NCBI GenBank assembly: GCA_035533335.1
Contig: DATLUC010000073.1
Location: forward strand, 1 to 30,919
Direction: 5' to 3'
Source: DATKSS01 sp035533335
GTDB lineage: Bacteria > Chloroflexota > Dormibacteria > Dormibacterales > Dormibacteraceae
Length of the DNA: 30,919 nucleotides
Under the pieces are notes generated by a model. The model was not told the DNA's origin. It did no database searches and worked only from the letters and a program-made list of their open reading frames with translations. The position numbers and the translations under genes are program-made. Shown here piece after piece: positions 14,863-21,732 of the stretch (positions are counted from its first letter, which is position 1; the number at the start of each line of letters is the position of its first letter).

Positions 14863-15507
14863 ATGGCGACTAGAAAGCGCACATCGAAACGTTCTGGCCT
14901 GGTGGGTCGCGCCGTCACCGCGGGCCGCAAGGCGCTGCGAGAGGCGGAGAGCCGCGTGCCTGCCGACCTGCGCAGGCAGCTCGAGCGGAGGATCAAGGAA
15001 GGCGAGAAGAGCCTCCAGGCGGCGATCAAGCAGGTGCGGGTGCAGGTGAAGGAGGCCGCCAAGCAGGCGGATGTCGACAAGGCCCTGAAGCGCCTCGACG
15101 CCCTCAGCAAGCAGGTGCAGGAGATGGCCCGCAACGCGTCGGCGCGCGGAGCCTCCACCACGCGGCGAGCCACGAGGACGACCCGGCGGGCCGCCACCGG
15201 CGCCAAGAAGGCGGCCGGCACGGCTCGACGAAAGGCGAGCGCCACTCGCAAGACGGCGACGCGCAAGGCATCGCCAAAGGCGGCCACGCGCCGGGCCCCC
15301 GCGAGAAGGACCTCGACCCGTCCGGCCGCCACCGCCGCCGCCACCAGCTCGACCGCCACGGTCAGCTCAGCGCGCCGGACGGCCGCAAGGCGTGCGCCGG
15401 CTCGGCGCCGGGCCACCGCCTCGAGCCCCGAGGTCAGGTCGGTCCCGCCGGCCCCCGAACCGGGGCCGCTGCCCATCTCCGTCGAGACGGAGGGATCCGG
15501 CTCCTAG
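14863..15507 (+). CDS. Histone H1-like / PhaF-like protein: helical N-terminus and long Lys-Ala-Arg tail
   Basis: The 214-residue protein has two parts. Residues 11-92 are predicted almost wholly helical with heptad hydrophobics ('VDKALKRLDALSKQVQEMAR', 71-90). Residues 97-188 are a low-complexity Arg/Ala/Thr/Lys tail with repeated motifs such as 'ATRRAPARR' and 'ARRKASATRKTATRK', like histone H1 tails that bind DNA. A short acidic/proline end follows (189-214). The same two-part plan is known from the Pseudomonas phasin PhaF, a nucleoid- and granule-binding protein, and the gene sits divergent from a PhaR-type regulator, which supports that comparison. A simple nucleoid protein is the alternative. 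The ATG has a strong GGAGG 6 nt upstream. A terminator hairpin follows at 15535. Confidence 0.65.
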   Translation: MATRKRTSKRSGLVGRAVTAGRKALREAESRVPADLRRQLERRIKEGEKSLQAAIKQVRVQVKEAAKQADVDKALKRLDALSKQVQEMARNASARGASTTRRATRTTRRAATGAKKAAGTARRKASATRKTATRKASPKAATRRAPARRTSTRPAATAAATSSTATVSSARRTAARRAPARRRATASSPEVRSVPPAPEPGPLPISVETEGSGS

Positions 15508-15511
15508 GGCG

Positions 15512-17041
15512 CTACAGCTTCCCGAAGACTCGAACTCCGCCCAGGAGCACTGCTCTTGGGCGGAGCTTTTGCCACTCGACGTCCCCTCCTGCGAGCGGGT
15601 CTTCGCTGTAAACCTGGAGATCGGCGAGCATGCCCGGCTCCAGCGTTCCCTTGTCCTTCTCCTCGAAGCTGGCGTAGGCGCCGCCCGAGGTGTACGCGCG
15701 GAGGGCAGCAAGCACTCCAATGCCGTTGACCTGGTCGTCGACCGCGACCCGAATGCCGAGCCAGGGGTTGGGATCGGGCGCAACCGGCAAGTCGGAGCTG
15801 AAGGCCAGCGGCACACCGGCCTTGATCAGCGGGCCGTGGGCGGCGAGGTCTCCCCTGTCGCGAACCGGAAAGAAGAGCGATGACGCCACGCGGCTGAACC
15901 GAGCGGCCGACGGCTGCATGACGGCCACCATGCCCAACCTGGCGATCCGCGCCCGCAGGTCGGGCGGGCAGATGGTGCAGTGCTCGATGCGGTGCCTCAG
16001 GCGCCACCCGCCCGCGGCTTCGACGGCGTCGCACATGGCCTCGATCGCCGCGTCGCCGAGAGCGTGCGCCGCCACCTGCAGGCCCGCGGCGCCAGCCCTC
16101 GCGACCAGCTCCTGCAGCTCCTGTCTAGTCGTTCGCCACACGCCTCCGCCCGCGCGCGTAGCCGCTCGCTCCGCCCCCCCGTCGACGAACACCTTGAGCG
16201 GGCCGGCCCTGACCATCGCCCCGCCGAACCCGGCTCGCACGCCAAGGCAGGAAGCGGCATCGAGCAGCTCCCAGGAGAGGAACTCGTTGACTCGCATCTT
16301 GAGCAGGCCGGCGCCACAGAGCTGCTCGTATGCGCGCAAATCGTCGGCGAACCCGCGGTTGACGGCGGCGCCGACCGATGTGATGCCGCGCGACACCAGG
16401 AGCTCCTGCGCCTGCAACACCCCTTCGACGCGACGTTGGCGGCTCACCGGCGGTTGAACGTCGGCCACCAGGCGCATCGCGGTCTCCAGTAGTAGCCCGT
16501 TGGGCCTTCCGTCGAGGTCGCGACCGATGCGGCCCCCCGGCGGGTTGCGAGTCTCGTTGGTGATGTTCGCGGCCGCAAGGGCCGCAGAGTTGGCCACCCG
16601 AGCATGACCGCCTCGCTCGTCGATGAAGCACGGTCGGTCACCGCTCACCCGATCCAGCTCGCTTCGATGCGGCTGGCGCCGCTCGGTGAGCTCGTCGGTC
16701 CGATAGCCCATCCCCTGCTGCCACTCGCCCGGCTTGAGGCCCCGGGCGTGCTCTTTCAGGCGCTCGAGCATGTCGTCGATCCCTGCCGCGCCGCCCAGGT
16801 CGGCCGCAAACCGGGTCAAACCGTAATAGACGACGTGCGCGTGAGCGTCATTGAAGCCGGGGATGACGGCTGCCCCGCCGAGGTCTACGACCCGCGTCCG
16901 CGGTCCGCGCAGACCCATCACCTCCGCGCCACCGCACGCGACGACCCGCCCGCCGGCGATCGCCAGGTGCGTGTGGGGTTTGAGACCGGTGCGCCCCAGG
17001 GTACGGATCATCCCGCGAGCTAGGATCGTGGTGGCTCTCAC
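15512..17041 (-). CDS. YtcJ-like metal-dependent amidohydrolase
   Basis: The 509-residue protein belongs to the amidohydrolase_3 (YtcJ-like) group of the metal-dependent hydrolase superfamily. Seen are the HxH metal motif in 'GFNDAHAH' (about 62-69), 'VAAHALGDAAIEAM' (His ligand), 'RHRIEHCTICPP' (second His ligand) and the late Asp in 'LAFSSDLPVAPDPNP'. Substrates for this group are mostly unknown; N-substituted amides or cyclic amides are typical. There is no signal peptide, so it is likely cytoplasmic. The GTG start has no Shine-Dalgarno and lies 9 nt after TAATCT on the minus strand, in a promoter shared with the threonine aldolase gene. Its 3' end contains the terminator of the convergent histone-like gene. 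Confidence 0.85.
   Translation of the reverse strand: MRATTILARGMIRTLGRTGLKPHTHLAIAGGRVVACGGAEVMGLRGPRTRVVDLGGAAVIPGFNDAHAHVVYYGLTRFAADLGGAAGIDDMLERLKEHARGLKPGEWQQGMGYRTDELTERRQPHRSELDRVSGDRPCFIDERGGHARVANSAALAAANITNETRNPPGGRIGRDLDGRPNGLLLETAMRLVADVQPPVSRQRRVEGVLQAQELLVSRGITSVGAAVNRGFADDLRAYEQLCGAGLLKMRVNEFLSWELLDAASCLGVRAGFGGAMVRAGPLKVFVDGGAERAATRAGGGVWRTTRQELQELVARAGAAGLQVAAHALGDAAIEAMCDAVEAAGGWRLRHRIEHCTICPPDLRARIARLGMVAVMQPSAARFSRVASSLFFPVRDRGDLAAHGPLIKAGVPLAFSSDLPVAPDPNPWLGIRVAVDDQVNGIGVLAALRAYTSGGAYASFEEKDKGTLEPGMLADLQVYSEDPLAGGDVEWQKLRPRAVLLGGVRVFGKL
15535..15570 (+). terminator. Rho-independent terminator of the histone-like gene, inside the opposing amidohydrolase gene
   Basis: CTCCGCCCA (15535-15543) pairs perfectly with TGGGCGGAG (15557-15565), and inside it GAGC (15545-15548) pairs with GCTC (15552-15555) around a 3-nt loop; CTTTT follows. 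It lies 28 bp after the stop of the plus-strand gene and encodes residues near the amidohydrolase C-terminus ('KLRPRAVLLGG') on the other strand. Confidence 0.75.
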
Positions 17042-17048
17042 GGCGGGG

Positions 17049-17057
17049 TTAGATTAG
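17049..17057. promoter_or_regulatory. Shared symmetric -10 core for the amidohydrolase and threonine aldolase genes
   Basis: The 9 bases TTAGATTAG give TAGATT on the plus strand (17050-17055) and TAATCT on the minus strand (17056-17051). Each hexamer is followed by exactly 9 nt and then a start codon, ATG at 17065 (+) and GTG at 17041 (-). The whole intergenic space is 23 bp and has no Shine-Dalgarno, so both transcripts are probably leaderless or nearly so. Confidence 0.5.
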
Positions 17058-17064
17058 TCGCGTC

Positions 17065-18093
17065 ATGCGGATCGACCTGCGCTCAGACACCGTCACGATG
17101 CCCACGCCCGAGATGCGCCACGCGATGGCTTCCGCGCCGCTGGGCGACGACGTGTTCGGGGACGACCCGACCGTGAACCGCCTCGAGGAGATCGCCGCGG
17201 CCCGGCTGGGCAAAGAGGCGGCGGTGTTCGTGCCCAGCGGGACGATGGGCAACCTGATCGGAGTCGCGGTCAACGCGAAGACGGGCGAGGAGCTGATCGC
17301 CGACGCCGACTCGCACGTCTTCCAGTACGAGAGCGCTGGCGCGGCCGTCGTGGCGGGGGTGCAGATTAGGCCGGTGGCGACGGCGACCGGGATCATGTCG
17401 ATCGAGCAGGTCCTGGATGCGGTCCGGCCCCGAGACGACCCGCACCAGCCGATCAGCGCGGCGGTGACCTTCGAGGACACGCACAACCGTCACGGAGGCG
17501 TGGTCTGGCCTCTGGCCGACCTGCGGGCTGCGGCCGAGGCGGCCTGGAGCCGGGGCCTACGCGTTCACCTCGACGGTGCGCGCATCTTCAACGCCGCCGT
17601 GGCGTCGGGAGAGGACGTCAGAGACATCGCGGCATGCGCCGACACCGTCACCTTCTGCCTCTCCAAGGGCCTGGCGTGTCCGGCGGGCAGCATCTTCTGC
17701 GGTCCTCGCGAGGCCGTGCACGAGGCACGCCGCTGGCGCAAGCGCCTGGGCGGCGGCATGCGCCAGACCGGGGTGCTCGCCGCGGCCGGTCTGGTCGCCC
17801 TCGAGTCCATGGTCGACCGCCTGGCGGAGGACCACGCCAATGCCCGGACGCTGGCCGAAGGGCTGGCCGAGCTGCCCGGCGTGACCTGCGACCTGGCGCG
17901 CGTCCAGACCAACCTCGTTTACTTCGACCTGGATCGGATCGGCGCACCTGCATTCACCGAGGAATGCACGAGGCGAGGTCTGCTCGCGGACTGGAGCGGG
18001 CCCACGCGCATGCGGTTCGTGACCCACTACGGTATCGACGCGGAGGACGTACAGTCGGCGCTGAAGGTCTGCGAGGAGGTCCTGTCCGCATGA
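17065..18093 (+). CDS. ltaE: Low-specificity L-threonine aldolase
   Basis: This PLP enzyme cleaves threonine or allo-threonine to glycine and acetaldehyde. The 342-residue protein starts 'MRIDLRSDTVTMPTPEMRHA', the family opening. It continues with 'GDDVFGDDPTVNRLE', 'PSGTMGNLIG' (PLP phosphate site), 'VHLDGARIFNAAV' with the ring-stacking Asp170, and the Schiff-base Lys201 in 'FCLSKGLACPAGS'. It starts 9 nt after a TAGATT and has no ribosome site. The stop overlaps the ATG of the following membrane-protein gene as ATGA. A threonine dehydratase gene lies 700 bp downstream on the other strand, so the locus has two threonine-degrading enzymes. Confidence 0.93.
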   Translation: MRIDLRSDTVTMPTPEMRHAMASAPLGDDVFGDDPTVNRLEEIAAARLGKEAAVFVPSGTMGNLIGVAVNAKTGEELIADADSHVFQYESAGAAVVAGVQIRPVATATGIMSIEQVLDAVRPRDDPHQPISAAVTFEDTHNRHGGVVWPLADLRAAAEAAWSRGLRVHLDGARIFNAAVASGEDVRDIAACADTVTFCLSKGLACPAGSIFCGPREAVHEARRWRKRLGGGMRQTGVLAAAGLVALESMVDRLAEDHANARTLAEGLAELPGVTCDLARVQTNLVYFDLDRIGAPAFTEECTRRGLLADWSGPTRMRFVTHYGIDAEDVQSALKVCEEVLSA

Positions 18094-18794
18094 GCACGAA
18101 GATCTCGCCGGACGGAATGTACTACTGGGACGGCCAGCAATGGCTCAGCACGCTCTCGCTCGACGGCCGGTTTCGATGGAACGGCCAGGCCTGGGTTCCG
18201 AGCGGACAGGCGCCGTCCGCCATGCCCTACCAGCAGCCTCAGGCGACGGCCCGCCAGCCGAGCTCGTGGACAAGGCCTCTCCAGCTCACGGTGGCGGCGT
18301 GGTACGGGCTGTCGGCGCTCTATGCGCTCTCGATCCCCTTCTGGATGGCCGGCCCCATGACCCAGGCCATGACCCAGGCCATCAACCAGAGCATCCAGCG
18401 CCAGCAGGAGCTGAATCCGACGGTCAGCCCTCCACCGGCAGGCCTCGCCGACGCCCTGACCTCGATGATGGGCGGGCTGACCTGGGTGGCCGCTATCTTT
18501 GGCGCGGCCATCTGCCTGGTGGTGATCATCGGGGCGCTCAACCGGTGGACGTGGCTTTACTACGTGCTTCTCGTCTTCCTCGGCCTCAGCGCAGTCTCCC
18601 TGCCGATCGACCTGGTCAGCGCCGCGGGCGGCTCGGCGCTCTCCTCAGCTTCCGGGTTCAGCATGCCCGCTTGGACCTACTGGCTCGGGGTGGCGACCTC
18701 CATCCCCAGCGCCGCCCTGTTCGTCTGGATGTTGGTCGCGTTGGTCCGAAGAGGACCCTGGGGGATGACGCGGGTGATGCCGGCCGTCAGCTGA
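18090..18794 (+). CDS. Membrane protein with N-terminal W-D/N-G repeats (DUF2510-like)
   Basis: The 234-residue protein opens with two short tryptophan motifs, 'YYWDGQQWLS' and 'FRWNGQAWVP' (about 10-37), the type of small cytoplasmic repeat seen in DUF2510 proteins of high-GC Gram-positives. A Pro/Gln linker follows, then about four membrane segments: residues 66-85, 128-150, 152-172 and 195-225. A loop rich in Gln/Met lies between the first two. No enzymatic motif is seen and the function is unknown. The ATG overlaps the aldolase stop, with AGGAGG 10 nt upstream, so the two are translationally coupled. Its 3' end overlaps the convergent dehydratase gene by 8 bp. Confidence 0.75.
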   Translation: MSTKISPDGMYYWDGQQWLSTLSLDGRFRWNGQAWVPSGQAPSAMPYQQPQATARQPSSWTRPLQLTVAAWYGLSALYALSIPFWMAGPMTQAMTQAINQSIQRQQELNPTVSPPPAGLADALTSMMGGLTWVAAIFGAAICLVVIIGALNRWTWLYYVLLVFLGLSAVSLPIDLVSAAGGSALSSASGFSMPAWTYWLGVATSIPSAALFVWMLVALVRRGPWGMTRVMPAVS

Positions 18795-19695
18795 GGAGAC
18801 TCGCGAGCAGCCTGGGGTCGATGTTGCCTCCGCTGACCACGGCCACGGTCCGCGGTCCGGGCTCCAACTGCTCGAGAGCCGCGTAGGCGAGCGCTCCCGC
18901 CCCTTCGGCGACGACCTTCGCGGTTGATGCGAGCTGCGGCACCGCGGCCCTCAGGCGCGGCTCCGGAACCGTCAGCCATCGGTCAACGCACTGTTTCAAG
19001 AGCTCGAACATCCGCGCATCGAACGGTGCGGTGGTCCCGTCCGCGATCGTCTCGGGCTTGATCGCGACCGGACCTCCGGCCTCGAGGCTGCGGGTCCACA
19101 GCGGATAGCCGTCGGACTGGACTCCGATCACCTCGACCTCCGGCCGCAGCGCCTTGATCGCGGACGCCACCCCGCCGATCAGGCCTCCGCCACCCACAGG
19201 GACGATGACCCGCGCCAGGTCGGGCACGTCCTCGACGAGCTCGAGGCCGAGGCCGCCGTGCCCTGCCATCACCTCGTCGTCCGCAAAAGGGTGAATGAAC
19301 GCCTCCGGCTCGCCGCGCCAACCCTCCTCGGCCATCCAGCGCAGCATGTCGTCGCGCGGCATCGGGATCGGAATCCCGCCCCAACGCTTGACCCCCTCGA
19401 ACTTGGGCGGCGGAGCAGTGTCGTACATGACGACGCGGCACAAGACGCCGAGCTCGCGGGCCACGTAGGCGCAGGCTTGCGCCGCGTTACCGGCGCTAAC
19501 CGTGATCAGACCGTGGCGCAGCCGCTCCTGCGGAAGCAGCAGCGCGGCGGCGAAAAAGCCCCGCACCTTGAAGCTGCCCGTCGGCTGCAGGCATTCGAGC
19601 TTCAGCAATGCCCCCTCCACCGGGACCAGGGGCGTCCTCAGGACGTGCGGGCGCGCCCTCTCGGCCGCCGCCCGGATGCGCTGGATCTCGATCAT
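18787..19695 (-). CDS. Threonine/serine dehydratase (PLP, fold type II)
   Basis: The 302-residue enzyme most likely deaminates threonine or serine to the 2-oxo acid. The PLP-binding Lys43 is in 'QPTGSFKVRG', 'TVSAGNAAQACAYVARELG' is the substrate/PLP loop, 'VPVGGGGLIGGVA' is the phosphate-binding glycine loop, and 'VVSGGNIDP' ends the domain. There is no C-terminal ACT regulatory domain, so it resembles catabolic or serine-racemase-like members rather than biosynthetic IlvA. ATG at 19695 was preferred over ATG at 19719 because it aligns with the family start and follows TAGGAT by 7 nt; the longer form would overlap the divergent FmdB gene. A serine racemase role is the main alternative. Confidence 0.88.
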   Translation of the reverse strand: MIEIQRIRAAAERARPHVLRTPLVPVEGALLKLECLQPTGSFKVRGFFAAALLLPQERLRHGLITVSAGNAAQACAYVARELGVLCRVVMYDTAPPPKFEGVKRWGGIPIPMPRDDMLRWMAEEGWRGEPEAFIHPFADDEVMAGHGGLGLELVEDVPDLARVIVPVGGGGLIGGVASAIKALRPEVEVIGVQSDGYPLWTRSLEAGGPVAIKPETIADGTTAPFDARMFELLKQCVDRWLTVPEPRLRAAVPQLASTAKVVAEGAGALAYAALEQLEPGPRTVAVVSGGNIDPRLLASLLS

Positions 19696-19698
19696 CCG

Positions 19699-19708
19699 GA
19701 TAATCCTA
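19699..19708. promoter_or_regulatory. Overlapping -10 elements between the dehydratase and FmdB genes
   Basis: The 16-bp gap contains GATAAT on the plus strand (19699-19704) and TAGGAT on the minus strand (19708-19703). Each is followed by exactly 7 nt and a start codon, GTG at 19712 (+) and ATG at 19695 (-). The hexamers share two bases. There is no room for a ribosome site. Confidence 0.5.
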
Positions 19709-19711
19709 TGC

Positions 19712-19987
19712 GTGCCCATCTACGAGTACCGCTGCGACGACTGCGGCAAACGATCATCGGCGCTTCTCGGCAGCTACTCGTCAGCCGACCCAGCCTGCCC
19801 ACACTGCGGCAAGCAAGCGCTTCGACGGCTCGTCTCGACCTTCGCCACGGTCCGCTCCGATGACGCAGGCGGTGGCGACGACGACTTCGGGGGCGGGGAC
19901 GATTTCGGAGGGGGCGGGGAAGATTTCGGCGACGGCGGCGACGATTTGGGCGGCGGCGGGGACGACTTCGGGGGCGACGACTTCTAG
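19712..19987 (+). CDS. FmdB-family zinc ribbon protein with acidic Gly-Asp-Phe repeat tail
   Basis: The 91-residue protein begins 'VPIYEYRCDDCG', the FmdB/CxxC_CxxC_SSSS signature, with four zinc ligands at Cys8, Cys11, Cys29 and Cys32. Homologues are small putative regulatory or metal-handling proteins first seen near formamidase genes; their role is unclear. Residues 54-91 are an unusual tail made of imperfect 'GGGDDFG' units, extremely acidic and glycine-rich, where family members usually have a short Ser/Gly end. The GTG start follows GATAAT by 7 nt. The stop shares the palindrome CTAG (19984-19987) with the stop of the convergent HD gene. Confidence 0.85.
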   Translation: MPIYEYRCDDCGKRSSALLGSYSSADPACPHCGKQALRRLVSTFATVRSDDAGGGDDDFGGGDDFGGGGEDFGDGGDDLGGGGDDFGGDDF

Positions 19988-21372
19988 CCCGTCAACCCGA
20001 GGACCTCGTTGGCGGCCTTGATCAACGCTTCGCGGTGGGTCTCGTCATGGGCGAAGATCCGAAACAGGGCCATGCGTACCGGAAGGCGCTTGAACAGGTC
20101 GAGCACGCGACTCTGTTGGTATCGGTCCTCCAGGGGCTCGTAAAAAAGGATGTCGGCGGTCTCGGTCATCGGGTTGAAGGCGCGTGATTCCTGGGCGGCG
20201 ACGTCGACCTCGAAAACGATGTCGCGAACTTTCGCGGGGAGATGCTCTCGCAGTCTGGCCGCGAACTGGTCCCTGGAAACGCCGAGCGCGCCGCTCGGGA
20301 TGTCGCGCGCGTCCGAATGGCCCTGGTAGATCAGCCTCCATTTCAACTTGCGCGCGACCACCGCCGCCCACCCGGCTCCAAGCTCCTGCTGCTCGGCATC
20401 GCCCTCACCGCGCGCCCACCGGTCGACGTCCGACAGCATCGACCACTCGGTCAGGGCGGCGAAGCGGTCGAGGTTCTGCAGCGGGTTGCCACCGATCAGG
20501 CGGTCCAGCGTCGGACGGAAAACCTCGCGCAGCTGGAGGTCGATTCGCCTCACGGTGCGGTGGAAGTACACCTGGTGATAGAGATACAGTCGCGCGTTGA
20601 GGAACATGTACAGCGCCTCGGCGGCGTGCGAGTGGAGGGTGAGACCGCGCTCCGAGATGAAGGAGTAGTGGACGATGCGCTGGACGTCGACCGGCCCGGT
20701 CGACACCCCGCAGATATAGGAATCGCGAGGGACGTAGTCCATGTTGTCGGCCGAGTAAGCGCCGACCATGGCCGGCCGCAGCGCCGCGACCCAGGCGGGG
20801 GGCGTGAAGCCCTCCATCTCGGCCGACGAGATCAGGAATGCGACCCAGCGGGGGTCGATCCGCTCGCCAGGTTCGAAGTCGGCCACCGGCGACGCTCCGA
20901 GACCAGCGATCAGCTTGGCCAGCGGGCCGGTGATGAGCGCACGGCCGATGACCTCGTGGTCTATGCCCCACGTGTCCAGGTAGTTCTCGTCGAAGAAGTG
21001 GCCAAAAGGGCCATGCCCGACGTCGTGCAGCAGGCCCGCCATGCGCATCGTTTCCTCCACCAGCTGCGGCGACGGCGTCCCATGGCAGGCGGCGGCTAGG
21101 GTGGGGTGAAGGTGCCGCGCCCAATCGCCCGCCAGGTGCATCGCCCCGAGCGCGTGCTGGAAGCGCGAGTGCTCCGCGGTCGCGAAAACCCACCATGCGC
21201 TCTGCAGCTGATGGATGCGGCGCAGCCGCTGCAGCCACGCGTGGTCGACCAGGTCCTGCTCGGAGGCCTGCCCGGCCACCCCACCCGGGCCGCCCTTGGT
21301 GATGCGAAGGTATCCGTAGATGGGATCGCTCGAGAGGTTGACGCGCGAGTACTCGGCCAGGGGCTCGCTCAC
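19984..21372 (-). CDS. HD-domain phosphohydrolase (COG1078, SAMHD1/dGTPase-like)
   Basis: The 462-residue protein shows the HD metal site: 'EHSRFQHALGAMHLA' (His68, His73), 'LLHDVGHGPFGHFFDE' (His116-Asp117) and 'YSADNMDYVPRDS' (Asp209/212). This order and the early 'DPIYGYLRIT' match the COG1078 family, related to SAMHD1 and bacterial dNTP triphosphohydrolases. It probably hydrolyses dNTPs or related nucleotides, but the substrate is not shown by sequence. GTG at 21372 was chosen because it follows GATAAT (minus strand) by 6 nt and fits the family start; further upstream the frame overlaps the divergent DUF309 gene. The stop overlaps the FmdB stop. Confidence 0.85.
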   Translation of the reverse strand: MSEPLAEYSRVNLSSDPIYGYLRITKGGPGGVAGQASEQDLVDHAWLQRLRRIHQLQSAWWVFATAEHSRFQHALGAMHLAGDWARHLHPTLAAACHGTPSPQLVEETMRMAGLLHDVGHGPFGHFFDENYLDTWGIDHEVIGRALITGPLAKLIAGLGASPVADFEPGERIDPRWVAFLISSAEMEGFTPPAWVAALRPAMVGAYSADNMDYVPRDSYICGVSTGPVDVQRIVHYSFISERGLTLHSHAAEALYMFLNARLYLYHQVYFHRTVRRIDLQLREVFRPTLDRLIGGNPLQNLDRFAALTEWSMLSDVDRWARGEGDAEQQELGAGWAAVVARKLKWRLIYQGHSDARDIPSGALGVSRDQFAARLREHLPAKVRDIVFEVDVAAQESRAFNPMTETADILFYEPLEDRYQQSRVLDLFKRLPVRMALFRIFAHDETHREALIKAANEVLGLTG

Positions 21373-21377
21373 CTGGC

Positions 21378-21384
21378 GATTATC
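21378..21384. promoter_or_regulatory. Overlapping -10-like core between the HD and DUF309 genes
   Basis: The 15-bp gap holds GATAAT on the minus strand (21384-21379), 6 nt before the GTG at 21372. On the plus strand GATTAT (21378-21383) is only 4 nt before the ATG at 21388. The minus-strand element is convincing. The plus one is tight and less certain. Confidence 0.4.
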
Positions 21385-21387
21385 ACC

Positions 21388-21732
21388 ATGAAGCCGCTCC
21401 TGGCGGAGGGGATCGAGCTTTTTAACAGTGGGCGCTACTGGGACGCGCACGAGGTCTGGGAGCGCGAATGGACCCTGGACCGCAGGAGTCCGGATTCAGG
21501 TTTCTACAAGGGCCTGATCCAGGTCGCCGCCGGGTGCCTGCATTACGGCCGCAGGAACCGGCGCGGGTCGGTCAACAAGTGGCGGACCGGAACGGCCTAC
21601 CTGCGTCCCTACCTGCCTACGCACCTGGGCGTCCGGTTGGCGCCGCTGGTCGAATCAGTCGAAGGCTACCTGGCGGCCATGACCGGTCCCGATTGGCCGC
21701 AGCTCACCATGCCGGTGATCACCTACGAGTAG
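21388..21732 (+). CDS. DUF309 domain protein
   Basis: The 114-residue protein matches DUF309: the N-terminal 'ELFNSGRYWDAHEVWEREW' carries the conserved F-N-x-G-x-Y-x-x-A-H-E-x-x-E pattern, and 'KGLIQVAAGCLHYGRRN' is the second conserved helix pair. It is a small all-helical, TPR-like fold of unknown function; the invariant His-Glu and Glu might bind a metal (inference). The ATG has no ribosome site and lies in a 15-bp gap divergent from the HD gene. Its 3' end overlaps the convergent molybdopterin-binding gene by 10 bp. Confidence 0.85.
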   Translation: MKPLLAEGIELFNSGRYWDAHEVWEREWTLDRRSPDSGFYKGLIQVAAGCLHYGRRNRRGSVNKWRTGTAYLRPYLPTHLGVRLAPLVESVEGYLAAMTGPDWPQLTMPVITYE

